In this document: in pieces, positions 14,023 to 25,499 of the stretch
Layout: each line of letters starts with the position of its first letter
Position numbering within the stretch: the first letter of the stretch is position 1
Position numbers and translations under genes: made by a program
The notes under the pieces: generated by a model
Seen by the model: the letters and a program-made list of their open reading frames with translations, nothing else
What the model was told of the DNA's origin: nothing
Databases searched by the model: none
NCBI GenBank assembly: GCA_036971475.1
Contig: JBAIZL010000002.1
Coordinates: 234,307,143-234,371,142 of the forward strand
Reading direction: 5' to 3'
From: Prosapia bicincta
Lineage: Eukaryota; Arthropoda; Insecta; Hemiptera; Cercopidae
DNA length: 64,000 bases

Positions 14023-14730
14023 TGATCGGTGTCCAGGGTAAAAGTCACCCCCGAACCCGCGTCTGAGGTAACACCGCCTAGGAGCGGGTAGAGCCAATAT
14101 GGAGCACGGTCTCGGTTAAAGCCAATCCGAGGCCCTAGGAACCTGGTCTTAGGTAAAGTCACCCTGGAGTCGTGCTCGAGGTAAAGCCAGCTAGGAGCCG
14201 GGCCTTAGGTATAGCCATCCCTAAGCCGGCCCCTAAGTAATGCCATTCAGGTGTCAGACCTTCGGTAAAGTCGCCCTGGAGTCGTGCTCGAGGTAAAGCC
14301 AGCCAGGAGCCGGGCCTTAGGTATAGCCATCCCTAAGCCGGCCCCTAAGTAATGCCATCCAGGTGTCAGTCCTTCGGTAAAGTCACCCCGGAGTCGTGCT
14401 TGAGGTAAAGCCACCCAGGACATAGGTATAGTCTATACGGAGCAAGGCCTCAGGTAAAGACATCCCGAAGCCAGCCTTTAGGTAAAGTAACGCTGGAGTA
14501 GCTCCGGTGGTGGGGGTAACTTGTGGAAAGATTTAATGGTTATCTGATGACGTATCCGCGTTCGAACGAGTCTAGGCAAGTAGTAGGCTCAGCTAGGTAA
14601 AGCCTGGCCCTAGTTAGAGCCACCCTGGAGAAAGCCCCTAGGTAAATTCACACTAGAGTCAGGCTTTAAGTAAAGACACCTTGGAGAAAGGCCCGAGGTA
14701 AATTCACACTAGAGCAAGGCTTTAAGTGAG
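14023..14730. repeat. 28-bp minisatellite with 112-bp higher-order unit
   Basis: The box GGTAAAG (variants GGTATAG, AGTAATG) recurs every 28 bp. Four such subunits form a 112-bp unit starting at 14152, 14264 and 14376. Degenerate subunits continue to about 14730, and related ones reappear at 17909-18005. No coding frame was seen. GC content is clearly above the window average. Confidence 0.85.
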
Positions 14731-16249
14731 GGGTAGGTATGCTTCAAAAAATGATAGGTCAGATCAAATGACTAACGATCCAACTAAACGCTAATTTTAA
14801 TCGACCAACAATTATACACCGAGTTCAATTAGACAACGGTATATGCGGGGAATCGACCTATCACACTTCATTGGCCCGGTAAGTCTACGCAAACGGTCGC
14901 TGTAAGACGTGAAGGCTTATATACCATGTTAGGCCAATATATGATGGCCCACATAATGTGTTAAAACAAATACGCATGCAAGCCTACATACATACCATAC
15001 TAGGCTAACATACATGGGCCTACTATGTCTGTAAACCACAGGCCAAAGCCCTTATGACCTGAGCTATTTTCACCTCTTCTATCAGGTTGATCCTGGCAAC
15101 CGTATAATATGGGAGGTACTATAGGGTACATCTACCAATGCATAACCTATCAAGCCCATTTAATATATTTAATATATTTGATGACGTATCAGCGCTCGAG
15201 CGACTCTATGCAGGTATTAGGCCCACCCTAACTAGAGTGTTCTACCCTGGGCTGATGCGGGGCAAAGGGCTATGATTGCCAAACTCAAAATTTGTCTATG
15301 CTACTAAAATAATAAACAATGCGACAAAGCCTTATCGTTTGAGGGAATACGCTTGACCGTGTAAAGCTGGACATGTGCAAACTTGCAGAGATAACACATT
15401 ATCTTAAAACCGCAACGACGGCCGGTGACCACTATAGCAGGCTTAAAACCCGCACGGCTGTGTCGATGTGAATCTAGGCGCGTGTTTATGTTTTGATTAC
15501 TGTATCAACTTACTGTGTACTGTCGGCATACCAAGGCCTACATATATAATCAGAAATCAGTGTAAATAATCAAATAGCCTCAATGGATATATCCTATAGC
15601 TGTAAATGTATCTAGATATAAAGGTATATATGGAGAAACACTAATAACGAGGCCTATCACAAAACGTGAATAAATATATGATATAAAACGATCCTAAAAC
15701 GATGCTAAGCCAACATGCATGCTATCATACATAGGCGTATATACAACGTTAAGCCTACTTACATGATAGTACACATAATGTGTTAAACAAATATGCGTGT
15801 AAACCTGCATACATACTATGCTAAGCCGACTTACATGAATACCTAAATGCGCCTACTATGTCGGTAAACCACTGGCCAAAGCCTATATGATCTCAGCCTG
15901 ACACACATTTACACCTCGTCTATCAGTTAGAACCTGGCAACCGTATAATACGGGAAGTACTATATGGTATAGCTAACAATGCATAACCTATCACGCCCAT
16001 GACGAAAGTCACGCAACCTATATACATACAATGCTAACCAATATAGGTATATATACTATGTTAAACCAGCATGCAATATACTCTAAATAGCCATATATAC
16101 GCTGTTAAACAAATATACGTGTAAACCAAATAAATACTATGCTAAGCCAACATGCATGCTATCATACTATGTTAAGCCTACATAATGTGTTAAACATATA
16201 TGTGTGTAAGCCTGCATAGATATCATGCTAAGAAGACATGGGCCTACAA
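14731..16249. repeat. Foldback core with internally duplicated modules
   Basis: Modules recur inside this noncoding segment. 14950-15160 reappears diverged at 15770-16000, sharing GCCTACTATGTC, GGTAAACCACTGGCCAAAGC and CCTGGCAACCGTATAATA. GATGACGTATC near 14535 recurs near 15180. Shorter pieces (ACATACTATGCTAAGCC) occur at least four times up to 16200. No open frame of note. Confidence 0.75.
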
Positions 16250-17240
16250 AGTATAACACATTATATCCAGTGCATAGTTTAGCTAATGGTTATCACACAC
16301 TATCCTACAAGCTGCCTACAAATTACCACATAATACCTGATACATAGCCTGGCTAATCATTAACACATAGTATGACCCAACACATAATATCCGGTGCATA
16401 GCCTCGCTAAATAAGCATAAACTCCCCAAAATTGGCTTATAAATTATGTATGGTCTAGATATAGTCACACTTGTCATTTCAAAAGTCAGCTGGAAAGAAA
16501 CACTAGCCTGGCTAATCATTAACACATAGTATGCCCCAACACATAATATCCGGTGCATAGCCAGGCTAATGGTTAGCACATAGTAGCCGATGCTGAGACA
16601 GACTATGGAATATCCGATATGTAGCCTGACTAATGGTTAACACATCCATTGCATAGGCTGGCTAACGACCAACATATATTATCCGATTCATAGTTCGGCT
16701 AGTGGTTAACTAATAGTTAGCATGGCTAGTGGTTACCACAAAATATCCGATGCATAGCTTGAGTATGTTTTAACAAATAGCATCCAACGCATAGCCTGAC
16801 TATGGTTATCACATAGTATCCGATGAGAAGGTGAATACAAACTAACACATAGTATCCATTGCATAGTTAGGCTAATGGTTAACACATAATATCCGATGCA
16901 TAGCTTTACTACAAGTTAACACAAAATATCCAATACATAGCTTGAGTATGGTTTAACAAACAGTATCCAAAGCATAGCTTGACTATGGGTTATCACAAAG
17001 TATCCGTTGAGTAGGCTGATTACAAACTAACACATAATATTCATTACATAGTTTGGCTAATAGTTATCACATAGTATCTGATACATAGCCAGGCTAAAGG
17101 TTAATACATAGTAGCCGATGCAAAGCCTGACTAGGGCTAACACATAGTATCCGAGGCATAGATTGAATATGGGTTATCACATAGTATCCGATGAGAGGCC
17201 TGAATACAGGGTAACACATAATATCCAATGCATGGCTTGG
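16250..17240. repeat. ~43-bp minisatellite with ~185-bp higher-order period
   Basis: The core ACATAGTATCCGATGCATAG followed by a CTGACTAATGGTTA-like tail repeats with a spacing near 43 bp. The variant ACTAACACAT marks a larger period: 16841 to 17026 is about 185 bp. Units are diverged. The short minus-strand frame at 16316-16579 arises from the repeat and is not credible as a gene. Confidence 0.8.
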
Positions 17241-18005
17241 GTAATATATATAGTTAGCCTACATTCTGTGTTATGTATGTAAACCCACATACTATGCTAA
17301 GCCGGTTACCCATAGACACAAATATACGGTAATGCAAGTGTAACCCATACCCCGACAACAGATACCTGGCCTAACCATAGGCTACATAGCTAGACAACTT
17401 ATACATAGCTAGACAACAGATACCTAACCCTGAATCAAATACATACCCTGACAACCGATACATAGCCTAACAACAGAGCTAGATCAAATGGCCAACGTTT
17501 CAACTACATTACAATAATGGCCAAACAACATTACGCTAAGTTTAGCCGACCAACATACACGAAGTTCAAACGAGCGACATTGACACCAAGTTCAATTAGG
17601 GTACGGCTGGTGAAGGCCAGATCAACGTTTCAGCTAATCAAAGATGAAAAACTTACGCTAATCAACCAACAAACTTACACCTGGTTCAAAAGGGTTATGG
17701 TTAGCGAAGGCACTGGCAAAAACCTTAGGTTCTAGAATAATTATAGCTAACAACGCTTACCAAAATATATATTTAGAAACTGTTATCCACAGGTCAAAGC
17801 CTATATGATCTGAGCTTTACACATATTGTCCAGGTATGTTGTATCAACTACACCCTCTCGACCCGTGGACTAAGATAATAGTTACGTAAACACCTCAATC
17901 AATTCTTAGGTAACAGCTACCTTGGAGTCAGACCTTAGGTAAAGTCTTCTTGGAGTCAGGTCTTAGGTGAAGCTACCTTGGAGTCAGCCCCTAGGTAAAG
18001 CTACC
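17241..18005. repeat. Foldback core, right part
   Basis: This part contains diverged copies of earlier core modules (CACAGGTCAAAGCCTATATGA at about 17790) and a segment at 17480-17720 with CAACTAA, CCAACATACAC and GAAGTTCAAACGA words that also occur at 57064-57215. From 17909 it returns to the 28-bp GGTAAAG minisatellite that also opens the core at 14023. A 72-codon open frame at 17517-17735 matches nothing I recognise and is likely chance. Confidence 0.7.
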
Positions 18006-18537
18006 TTTTTGGCAATCTGAATACAACCCACAGGTGATCCCACCCACACAGCCTACCATAACGGACTCTACACATATCCCGTACGGTAATTTGACCCAAC
18101 CGATCGATTTTTGGCAATTTCATATTTTATTTAAAAACTAGCCCTAGGTGAAACCAACCCCAACCGTAGCGATAATGCACTCTAGACTCACCCTATCAGT
18201 CAAGGCACGTTTTTCCAAAATTTTTTCGAAAACTACCCCAACACCCCCAATCCACCCCCGAAGCTACCCCCGGAGATGGTCCTGAACGTAGCTGAGGTCA
18301 CCCCTCACACGTGGGTTAGGTTAGGTTGGATCCATTTTGGCTAGCTTAGGTCAGTAGGTTAGAATTTATTTTTTTCGAAAAACTAGCCCCCACCCCTCTA
18401 GACGTGGTCGAAACCACCCCTAAGGCTAAGATCAAGGCCGCGACGACCTCCAGCATCATCCAAAATTACCCATATAGTCCTAGGTTACGTACAGGCCGAG
18501 TTAGGGGTAGTTGTGGTCAACTGTCCAACAATCTACT
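18006..18537. repeat. Right inverted-terminal segment of the foldback
   Basis: Reverse complement of 13385-14022, without the 113-bp tandem duplication of the left arm. It ends AACAATCTACT, the inverse of the left terminus. It is followed by GTTAGAGTTTGGCC, the inverse of the satellite flank on the left, so the palindrome continues beyond the terminus. Confidence 0.9.
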
Positions 18538-18875
18538 GTTAGAGTTTGGCCAATATTTAGACACACTTTGAATGTAGTAAGGTAAAGGAATACAGTGACA
18601 TGGTACTGAGTGGACTTCCTTTGCATATGTCATCTAGAATGGGTTCAAAATGGTTCTAATAGTTTCACACTTGGGTAGCTATAAAGGTGAGATTTTGCCC
18701 AATATTGAGAAACACCTTCATTGTAGGAAAGGTAAAGGAATATAGTGCATTGGTACTGAGTGGATTCCATGAGCATATGTCATCTAGATAGGGTTCAAAA
18801 TGGGTCTAAAAGTTTCTCACTTGGGTTGCTATAAAGGTGAGAGTTTGGCCAATATTGAGACACGCCTTGATTGTA
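18538..18875. repeat. Inverted satellite B segment (about 2.3 units)
   Basis: Reverse-complement orientation of the satellite, matching 13047-13384 almost perfectly. All other satellite in the window is in forward orientation. It ends abruptly at TTGATTGTA, where a second foldback-terminus fragment begins. Confidence 0.93.
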
Positions 18876-19115
18876 TCACCCCCCACACGTATGTTAGGTT
18901 AGGTTGAATCCATTTTGGCTAGCTTAGGTCAGTGGGTTGGAATTTATTTTTTTCGAAAAACTACCCCCAACCCCTCTAAACGTGGTCGAAACTACCCCCT
19001 AGCCTAGGATCAAGGTCGCGACGACCTCCTGCGTCATCCAAAACTACCCCTATAGTCCTAGGTTACGTACAGGCCGAGTTAGGGGTAGTTGTGCTCAGCT
19101 GCCGAACAATCTACT
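18876..19115. mobile_element. Second right-terminal fragment of the foldback
   Basis: This 240-bp fragment parallels 18299-18537 in the same orientation (CACACGT, GTTAGGTTAGGTTG, TTTTTTTCGAAAAACTACCC, GGCCGAGTTAGGGGTAGTTG) and ends CAATCTACT. TCTAACATTGAGAGCTACCC follows, which resumes forward satellite B at the same unit position as the fragment ending at 11879. Confidence 0.88.
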
Positions 19116-20728
19116 TCTAACATTGAGAGCTACCCACGTGAGAAACTATTAGACCTCTTCTTAACCCTATATAGAGGACATATGCACAGGGAGTCCACTC
19201 AGTACCATATCACTATTATCCTTTACTTTTCCTACAATCAAAGTCTTTCTCAATATATGGCAAACTCACACCTTTGTAGCTACTCAAGTGAGAAACTATT
19301 AGACCCCTTCTTGACCCTATATCTAGGACATATGCACATGGAATCCATTCAGTACCATGTCACTATATGCCTTTACCTTTCCTACAATCAATGCGTGTCT
19401 CAATATTGCCCAAACTTTCACCTTGTTAGCTACCCAAGTGAGAAACTATTAGACCCATTCTTGACCCAATATAGAAGACATATGCACATGGAGTCAACTC
19501 AGTACCATATCACTATATTACTTTACTTTTCCTACAGTCAAAGTGTGTCTCAATATTTGTCAAACCTTCACCTTTATAGCTACCCAAGTGAGAAAATATT
19601 AGACCCCTCCTTAACCCAATATAGAGGACATATGCACAGAGTGTCCACTCAGTACCATGTCACTATATTCCTTTACCTTTCCTACAATCAAAATATGTCT
19701 CAATATTGGCCAAACTTTCACATTTATAGCTACCCAAGTGTTAAACTAATAGACCCCTCCTTAACCCTATATGCAAGACATATGCACAGGGAGTCCACTC
19801 AGTACCATGTCACTATATTCCTTTACCTTTCCTACAATCAAAGTGTGTCTAATTATTGGCCAAACTCTCTCCATTATAGCTACCCATGTGAGAAACTAAT
19901 AGACGCCTCCTTAACCCTTTATACAGGACATATGCACAGGGGGTTTACTCAGTACCATGTAACTATATTCCTTTACCTTTTCTATAATCTAAGTCTCTCT
20001 CAATATTGGCCAAACTCTCACCTTTATAGCTACCCAAGTGAGAAACGTATAGACCCCCTCCTTAACCCTATATACAGGACATATGCACAGGAAGTCTATC
20101 CAGTACCATGTCGCTATATTCCTCTACCCTTCCTACCATCAAAGTCTGTCTCAATATTGGCCAAACTCTCACCTTTATTGCTATCCAAATGTGAAACTAA
20201 TAGATCTCTCCTTAAGCCTATAAACAAGTCATATGCACAGGGAGTCCACTCGGTACCATGCCACTATATTCCTTTACATTTCCTACAATCATGGAGTGTC
20301 TCAATATTTGCCAAACTCACACCTTTGTAGCTACTCAAGTGAGAAACTATTAGACCCCTTCTTGACCCTATATCTAGGACATATGCACATGGAATCCACT
20401 CAGTACCATGTCACTATATGCCTTTACCTTTCCCACAATCAATGCGTGTCTCAATATTGGCCAAACTCTCACCTTTATAGCTACCCAAGTGTGAAACTAA
20501 TAGTCCCCTCCTTAACCCTATATACAAGACATATGCACAGGGAGTCCACTCAGTACCATGCACTATATTGTTTTACCTTTCCTACAATCAAAGTCTTTCT
20601 GAATATTGGCCATTCGTTTGCTTTTATAGCTACCCAAGTGAAACATTATTAGACCCCTCCTTAACCCTATATAGAGGACATATACACAGGGAGTCCACGC
20701 AGTACCATGTCACTATATTCCTTTACCT
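19116..20728. repeat. 150-bp satellite, subfamily B, second block (about 11 units)
   Basis: The block resumes in forward orientation. The order of unit variants (GAGTCAACTCAG, then GGGGGTTTACTCAG, then the AACAAG-GTATGC-like unit, then CATGGAATCC) parallels 11880-12900, so the two blocks share a higher-order or segmental duplication. The 413-codon open frame over 19089-20330 is the longest in the array. It is explained by the 150-bp (50-codon) period, with the consensus phrase STQYHVTIFLYLSYNQ recurring once per unit. No promoter, start context or domain supports a real protein. Confidence 0.93.
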
Positions 20729-22165
20729 TTCTTGGACACATCCACAGGGATGTCACTTATACCACGTGAACCATGTTCCACTTCCAATGCTACAAGCGTG
20801 GCAGCTTCCTGGTTTTATCATACTCCTATCTTTATCCCTACCCAAGAGTGAAACTGATAGACCCTTCTTGTACTTTGATAGAGGACACATGCACAGGGAT
20901 GTCACTTATACCACGTGAACCATGTTCCACTTCCGATGCTACAAGCGTGGCAGCTTCCTGGTTTTATCATACTCCTATCTTTATCCCTACCCAAGAGTGA
21001 AACTGATATACCCTTTTTATACGTTGATAGAGGACACTTGCACAGGGATGCTACTTATACCACGTGAGAAATGTTCCATTTCCAATTCTACAAGCAAAGC
21101 AACTTCCTGGTTTTATCATACTCCTATCTTTATCCCTACCCAAGAGTGAAACTGATAGACCCTTCTTGTACTTTGATAGAGTACACATGCACAGGGTTGT
21201 CACTTATACCACGTCAGTAATGTTCCACTTCCAATCCTACAAGCGTGGCAGCTTCCTAGTTTTATCATACTCCTATCTTTATCCCTACCCAACAGTGAAC
21301 TGATAGACCCTTCTTGTACTTTGATAGATTACAGATGCACAGGGATGCTACTTATACCACGTCAGTAATGTTCCACTTCCAATCCTACAAGCAAAGCAAC
21401 TTCCTAGTTTTATAATACTCCTACCTTTATGGCTAGCCAAAGTGAAACTGGTAGACCCTTCTTGTACTTTGATAGAGTACACATGCACAGAGATGTCACT
21501 TATACCACGTCAGTAATGTTCCACTTCCAATCATACAAGCGTGGCAGCTTCCTAGTTTTATCATACTTCTATCTTTATGGCTAGCCAACAGTGAAACTGA
21601 TAGACCCTTCTTATACTTTGATAGAGGACACATGCACAGGGATGTCACTTATACCACGTGAACCATGTTCCACTTCCAATGCTACAAGCGTTGCAGCTTT
21701 CTGGTTTTATCATACTGCTATCTTTATCCCTACCCAAGAGTGAAACTGATAGACCCTTCTTGTACTTTGATAGAGTACACATGCACAGGGTTGTCACTTA
21801 TACCTCGTCAGTAATGTTCCACTTCTAATCCTACAAGCGTGGCAGCTTCCTGGTTTTATCATACACCTATCTTTATCCCTACCCAACAGTGAAACTGATA
21901 GACCCTTCTTGTTCTTTGATAGAGTACACATGCACAGCGATGCTACTTATACCACGTCAGTAATGATCCACTTCCAATCCTATAAGCAAAGCAGCTTCCT
22001 AGTTTTATCATACTCCTATCTTTAAAGCTAGCCAAGAGTGAAACTAATAGACCCTTCGTATACTTTGATAGAAGACACATACACAGGGATGTCAGCTATA
22101 CCACGTGAACCATGTTCCACGTTCGATCCTACAAGCGTGGCAGGTTCCGATGATTCTCATACTCT
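20729..22165. repeat. ~149-bp satellite, subfamily C (about 9.5 units)
   Basis: TACAAGCGTGGCAGCTTCC landmarks occur at 20791, 20940, 21089 and 21238, so the period is 149 bp. Subfamily words are CTTATACCACGTGA, GGTTTTATCATACTCC and CTTCTTGTACTTTGATAGA. The words CTACCCAAGAGTGAAACTGAT and GACACATGCACAGGG show common ancestry with A and B. The 149-bp length shifts the frame every unit, so the long open frames of block B are lost here. Confidence 0.93.
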
Positions 22166-22790
22166 TTTCTTGAACAGGCTGCCCATATATTGAATTTATA
22201 AGCCCACTTCATATCCTTCGATTATGTACTGACGAACAGTAGGGTATTTATCTATAAAATCTGGACAAAATTATTTTATCAACTCATAAAAGTGCAAGAG
22301 CTCACAAAATTGCATTTTTGTGACAAAAAACACTTTTATAAAAAAATATATTCATATTATATTCGATAAAATACTTAGGCTGTATTAAAAAAATAACTTT
22401 TCTTGTTATTCTGATGACGACAATGAAATTCGTCCGAAGTCTCTTCTTCAGCGGATAAAAGCATTAGTAGAGTGTCCTTCAGGAAGGGTTTGGTCGCTAG
22501 GGAATGTATTTTATTCTCTTCGTATTCGATGTCGTCGTTCGTAATATGTATCTTTTCCTTGAGGAATCGTATTGGAGACATCACGTGACAATAACTGGGA
22601 CAAGAAGGCAGAGGGTTTCGTCATACTATCTTATTTTCTTGGTTACAAGACAGTTGTCAACGGGACAAACTAACTTTGAAAAATATTCGCACTATTGTCA
22701 AATCGTTGTTTAAATTGTGTTTACTGCGGTCATCATATCCCCACCTATACATTAATAAATGTTGCTATTAATAAATCCTTTATTATATTT
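22166..22790. other. Unrecognised AT-rich sequence beside the satellite
   Basis: No supported gene. A 69-codon minus-strand frame at 22375-22584 (acidic, with EEETSDEFHCRH) has no recognisable domain and may be part of the decayed gene to its right, or chance. Confidence 0.4.
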
Positions 22791-22799
22791 GAAGCACCT

Positions 22800-23292
22800 G
22801 TCTTGCCTTCACAATCCAATTTTAAGTTAACTGTTCAAAGTTCAATTTACTGCTTAAGTTCTGCTGTTTTCCTTCTCTTTGCCCTTTCACTGCCATCACC
22901 AAAAGATTTCAATGGGCGTCCTGGTCAAGATCTTGCTTGGGGGATAATTTATGTACTTTGTAACCAATTGCCATTTCTTTTAAGAACAAGATGTTCTGCA
23001 TAATTTGAGACTAGAATATACTTTTAATTTCTGACTTTAGGTATGACAGTTTCTTTTGAACCTCTTTTCGTTTGTCTTCAGTGTAGTTTTGGGAATCCAA
23101 CAAAGAAGCTACTTCATCATTATCCAATTTTTCACTTATGTTGTCATTAGGGTACTCTGAAATCATGTCGTAAAAACTTTTACACGTTAAACATTTGACT
23201 CGAATGGCCCTAAAACAAATATACACAATTGCTGGGGAAATTGTTCGATTTTTATCGTGTAACTTGCACAGACATTTTAAGCGAATACTCAA
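22800..23292 (-). pseudogene. Possible decayed protein-coding fragment, function unknown
   Basis: On the minus strand an open frame of 93 codons (23292 to 23011) begins MSIRLKCLCKLHDKN and contains RVKCLTCKSFYDMISEY plus a lysine-rich helix near KRKEVQKKLSYLKSEIK. Downstream, after stops and a frame change, 22870-22930 reads GRPLKSFGDGSERAKRRK. From memory this resembles the GRPxKxFxxSSxRxKRRKT signature of uncharacterised proteins found around some insect transposons. No start, splice signal or end was established. I regard it as a broken fragment and do not assign a function. It could also be chance. Confidence 0.3.
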
Positions 23293-23330
23293 AAAATTGA
23301 ATGAAGTTGGAACTAATTTTTATTGAAAGG

Positions 23331-25227
23331 ATAAGAAGAGACATTTCTTTACAATATCATACTAAAAACTTGACCGGGACTCACTCGGAAGTATAACAAA
23401 ACACTTAACTTATAACAAAATTTTAGGATTCATGTGATCAAAAAATGTTATTTTTCCTCCAAAATAATAAATGAAAAAACACAAAAAAAACGTTAAAGAT
23501 ACATTGTGCATACCTATTTTAAAAATATCCATGCCTAATTTATTCTAAATTTTTGTATGAAGAGCTTAAACAGATTTTTGGAAACAGTGATACACTTTAC
23601 GTTGCAACAACCACTACGGGAACTCTGATGCTTACCTTAACAGGCAGTACAAATATCCCACTGTGCGACGTCAAGAAATAAGCCATTATCAGCCACAAAT
23701 AAACTAATATATATTGCTAATGTCGCCTTCTTTATGTTTGACAGCAATTTTCTTAACAAGTCTTCGAAAAAGTCTACCTAGATAATTGAAGGCGCAGCTT
23801 AGAAAATATATTTCAGTTCTTCAATGTTTATTTTTATGGTCGATATTTTGAAAATGGTAGATATTTTTTGTACATCGATTGTTTTTAATAATGCATGATT
23901 TTCCTGTATTTTCTGTATTGCTAATTTGTATCCATGTAGTTGCTAAATTAATATGTATTTTAGAAACCGTTGACCTCACAGTTTGTTTAGTATTTTTTGA
24001 AAGTTTTAGTAGTTTTAAGACTATTTTTAATTTTTGAAGATATTTACCAACATATTATTTTATCGTCAATTTTAATAATAATTTTTAGTTCCTTTTCGCA
24101 CTTTTTCCTTTTCTAACTAATTTCCACCCACTTTTAACAACAGAAATTTGTAACTATTTTACGTATTTGTATCCATAAAATATTATTAACGGTAAATCTT
24201 AAGTTTTAAGCAAATTTGAAGTAAAACAAACTTATTTTATTATTTATAAGTAAGTAAATATTGTCGACTGTATCTATTTACCAAACATAGATATTAGGTG
24301 TTTGATGTTTTTGTCACATCGATATTCCTTATCTATGGAGGTAAACACAATGTTTTCCTTAGAATGGACTCACAATGTGCATTCCTAACCAGTAGCATAA
24401 AATAATTCCACTTGTGAGGTTGCACAGTTGGTCCATGCACAGCTTGCAACAGTTGACCGGTTCTGATTGGCGGGTTTATATTGATTTAGTATAGTGGTTA
24501 GTGGTTAGTGGTATCGGGTATAGTGGTTTGTATTGTTTATTTCCCCTTATCTGAGGGGCCAGTGTTTATTTATGTTGAAAACTGTCAGTTTAGAAAAATT
24601 ATTGTGTGCAGTGGTAATTCTTTAGTTTGTTGACAAAGTTAGCTTCCCTTTAATAATGATGTTTCCTGTTTAATTTTTTTTTTTTTAATTCATCAGGAAT
24701 CAATCGGCCCTAATGTAGTCACAGAACCATATAGTATTAATAAGTTTTGAAAATACTGATACTGTTTCAACGAAAACTTTCAGCTTGATATAAATTTATA
24801 AAGTAAAATGCAACACTCTTGTTTATATATACGTGTATTGAATAAGGCGATACGTTTTCTTGTAATATACTTACTGATTAAAAATATTTCAAATACAAGA
24901 ATAGTTTAAATGTATATATTATTCAAAGCTTTTCCCCAATAAAATGAGTACTGTATTAACATCTTCAGGAAAAACGATGCTTTTTTTAAAACAGATACTG
25001 TATAAGTATTATCTGTTACTTATAACAGATATAAGTATTATCTGTTACTTATAACAGATATAAGTATTTCCAAAGAGCCCTGCATTAGTATCCCCGTTTC
25101 CAGTATAATACAAGCATCTTAATGAATGTATATAAATGAAAGCTTAATATCAGCTTTGCGTTGGTATATGTATGGATGTATTTATTAAAAAATAATTAAT
25201 AATGTTTTTCCTAGTTTATCCCATGTT
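23331..25227. other. Unrecognised AT-rich sequence with a small tandem palindromic repeat
   Basis: No gene supported. At about 25002-25066 a 29-bp unit (ATAAGTATTATCTGTTACTT and the rest) is repeated twice plus a partial. Each unit is itself palindromic around TATCTGTTACTTATAACAGATA. Nothing else recognisable. Confidence 0.6.
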
Positions 25228-25390
25228 CTGAGGCGAGGGTAAACATCTCCTTAGTAGTTGTACATCTGAGGTGAGGGTAAAAATCTCCTTAGTAGTTGTA
25301 CATCTGAGGCAAGGGTAAAAATCTCCTTAGTAGTTGTACATCTGAGGCGAGGGTAAACATCTCCTTAGTAGTTGTACATCTGAGGCGAGT
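25228..25390. repeat. 38-bp tandem repeat, about 4.3 copies
   Basis: CTGAGG starts at 25228, 25266, 25304, 25342 and 25380, exactly 38 bp apart. Each unit continues CGAGGGTAAACATCTCC, then TTAGTAGTTGTACAT. It abuts a Penelope-type foldback arm at 25401. A 63-codon minus-strand frame across it is a by-product. Confidence 0.93.
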
Positions 25391-25400
25391 TACAGTCTGA

Positions 25401-25497
25401 GTTGACAATGGGACACATCTCTCGAAACGGCCGTCCTTAACAATTATAAAACTAAGTGCTACTATAGGCAAGTGTAACATATTTATAAGTGTTTTTA
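25401..25497 (+). repeat. Fragment of Penelope-associated foldback family R1 (one arm)
   Basis: It shares GGGACACATCTCTCGAAACG, GCCGTCCT, AACTAAGTGCTACTATAGGC and ATTTATAAGTGTTTTTA with the R1 copies at 40 kb, 49-50 kb and 52.6 kb. Only the right arm is present. The hammerhead-like core reads TTGACAA (25402-25408), T, a GGGA/TCTC stem, then GAAA (25424-25427). Confidence 0.7.
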
Positions 25498-25499
25498 GA

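Larger units (their letters stand above)
13047..18875. other. 5.8-kb palindromic structure inside the satellite
   Basis: The left arm, 13047-14022 (976 bp), is the reverse complement of the right arm, 18006-18875 (870 bp). The spacer is about 4 kb. The outer 338 bp of each arm is satellite B (left forward, right inverted), with about two differences noticed. The inner part is a GC-rich terminus beginning AGTAGATTGTT. The left arm is longer because it has a 113-bp tandem duplication (AATAAAATATGAAATTGCC at about 13791 and 13904) absent from the right arm. Since the arms include flanking satellite, this is an inverted duplication and not only a transposon with inverted ends. Confidence 0.9.

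Noticed and set aside
19089..20330. 413-codon open frame in satellite block B
   Set aside because: The 150-bp unit equals 50 codons, so an open consensus frame repeats. Indels close it in neighbouring units, and there is no domain, start context or gene structure.
25228..25390. CRISPR-like direct repeats
   Set aside because: Units are contiguous 38-bp tandems without unique spacers, in a eukaryotic context.
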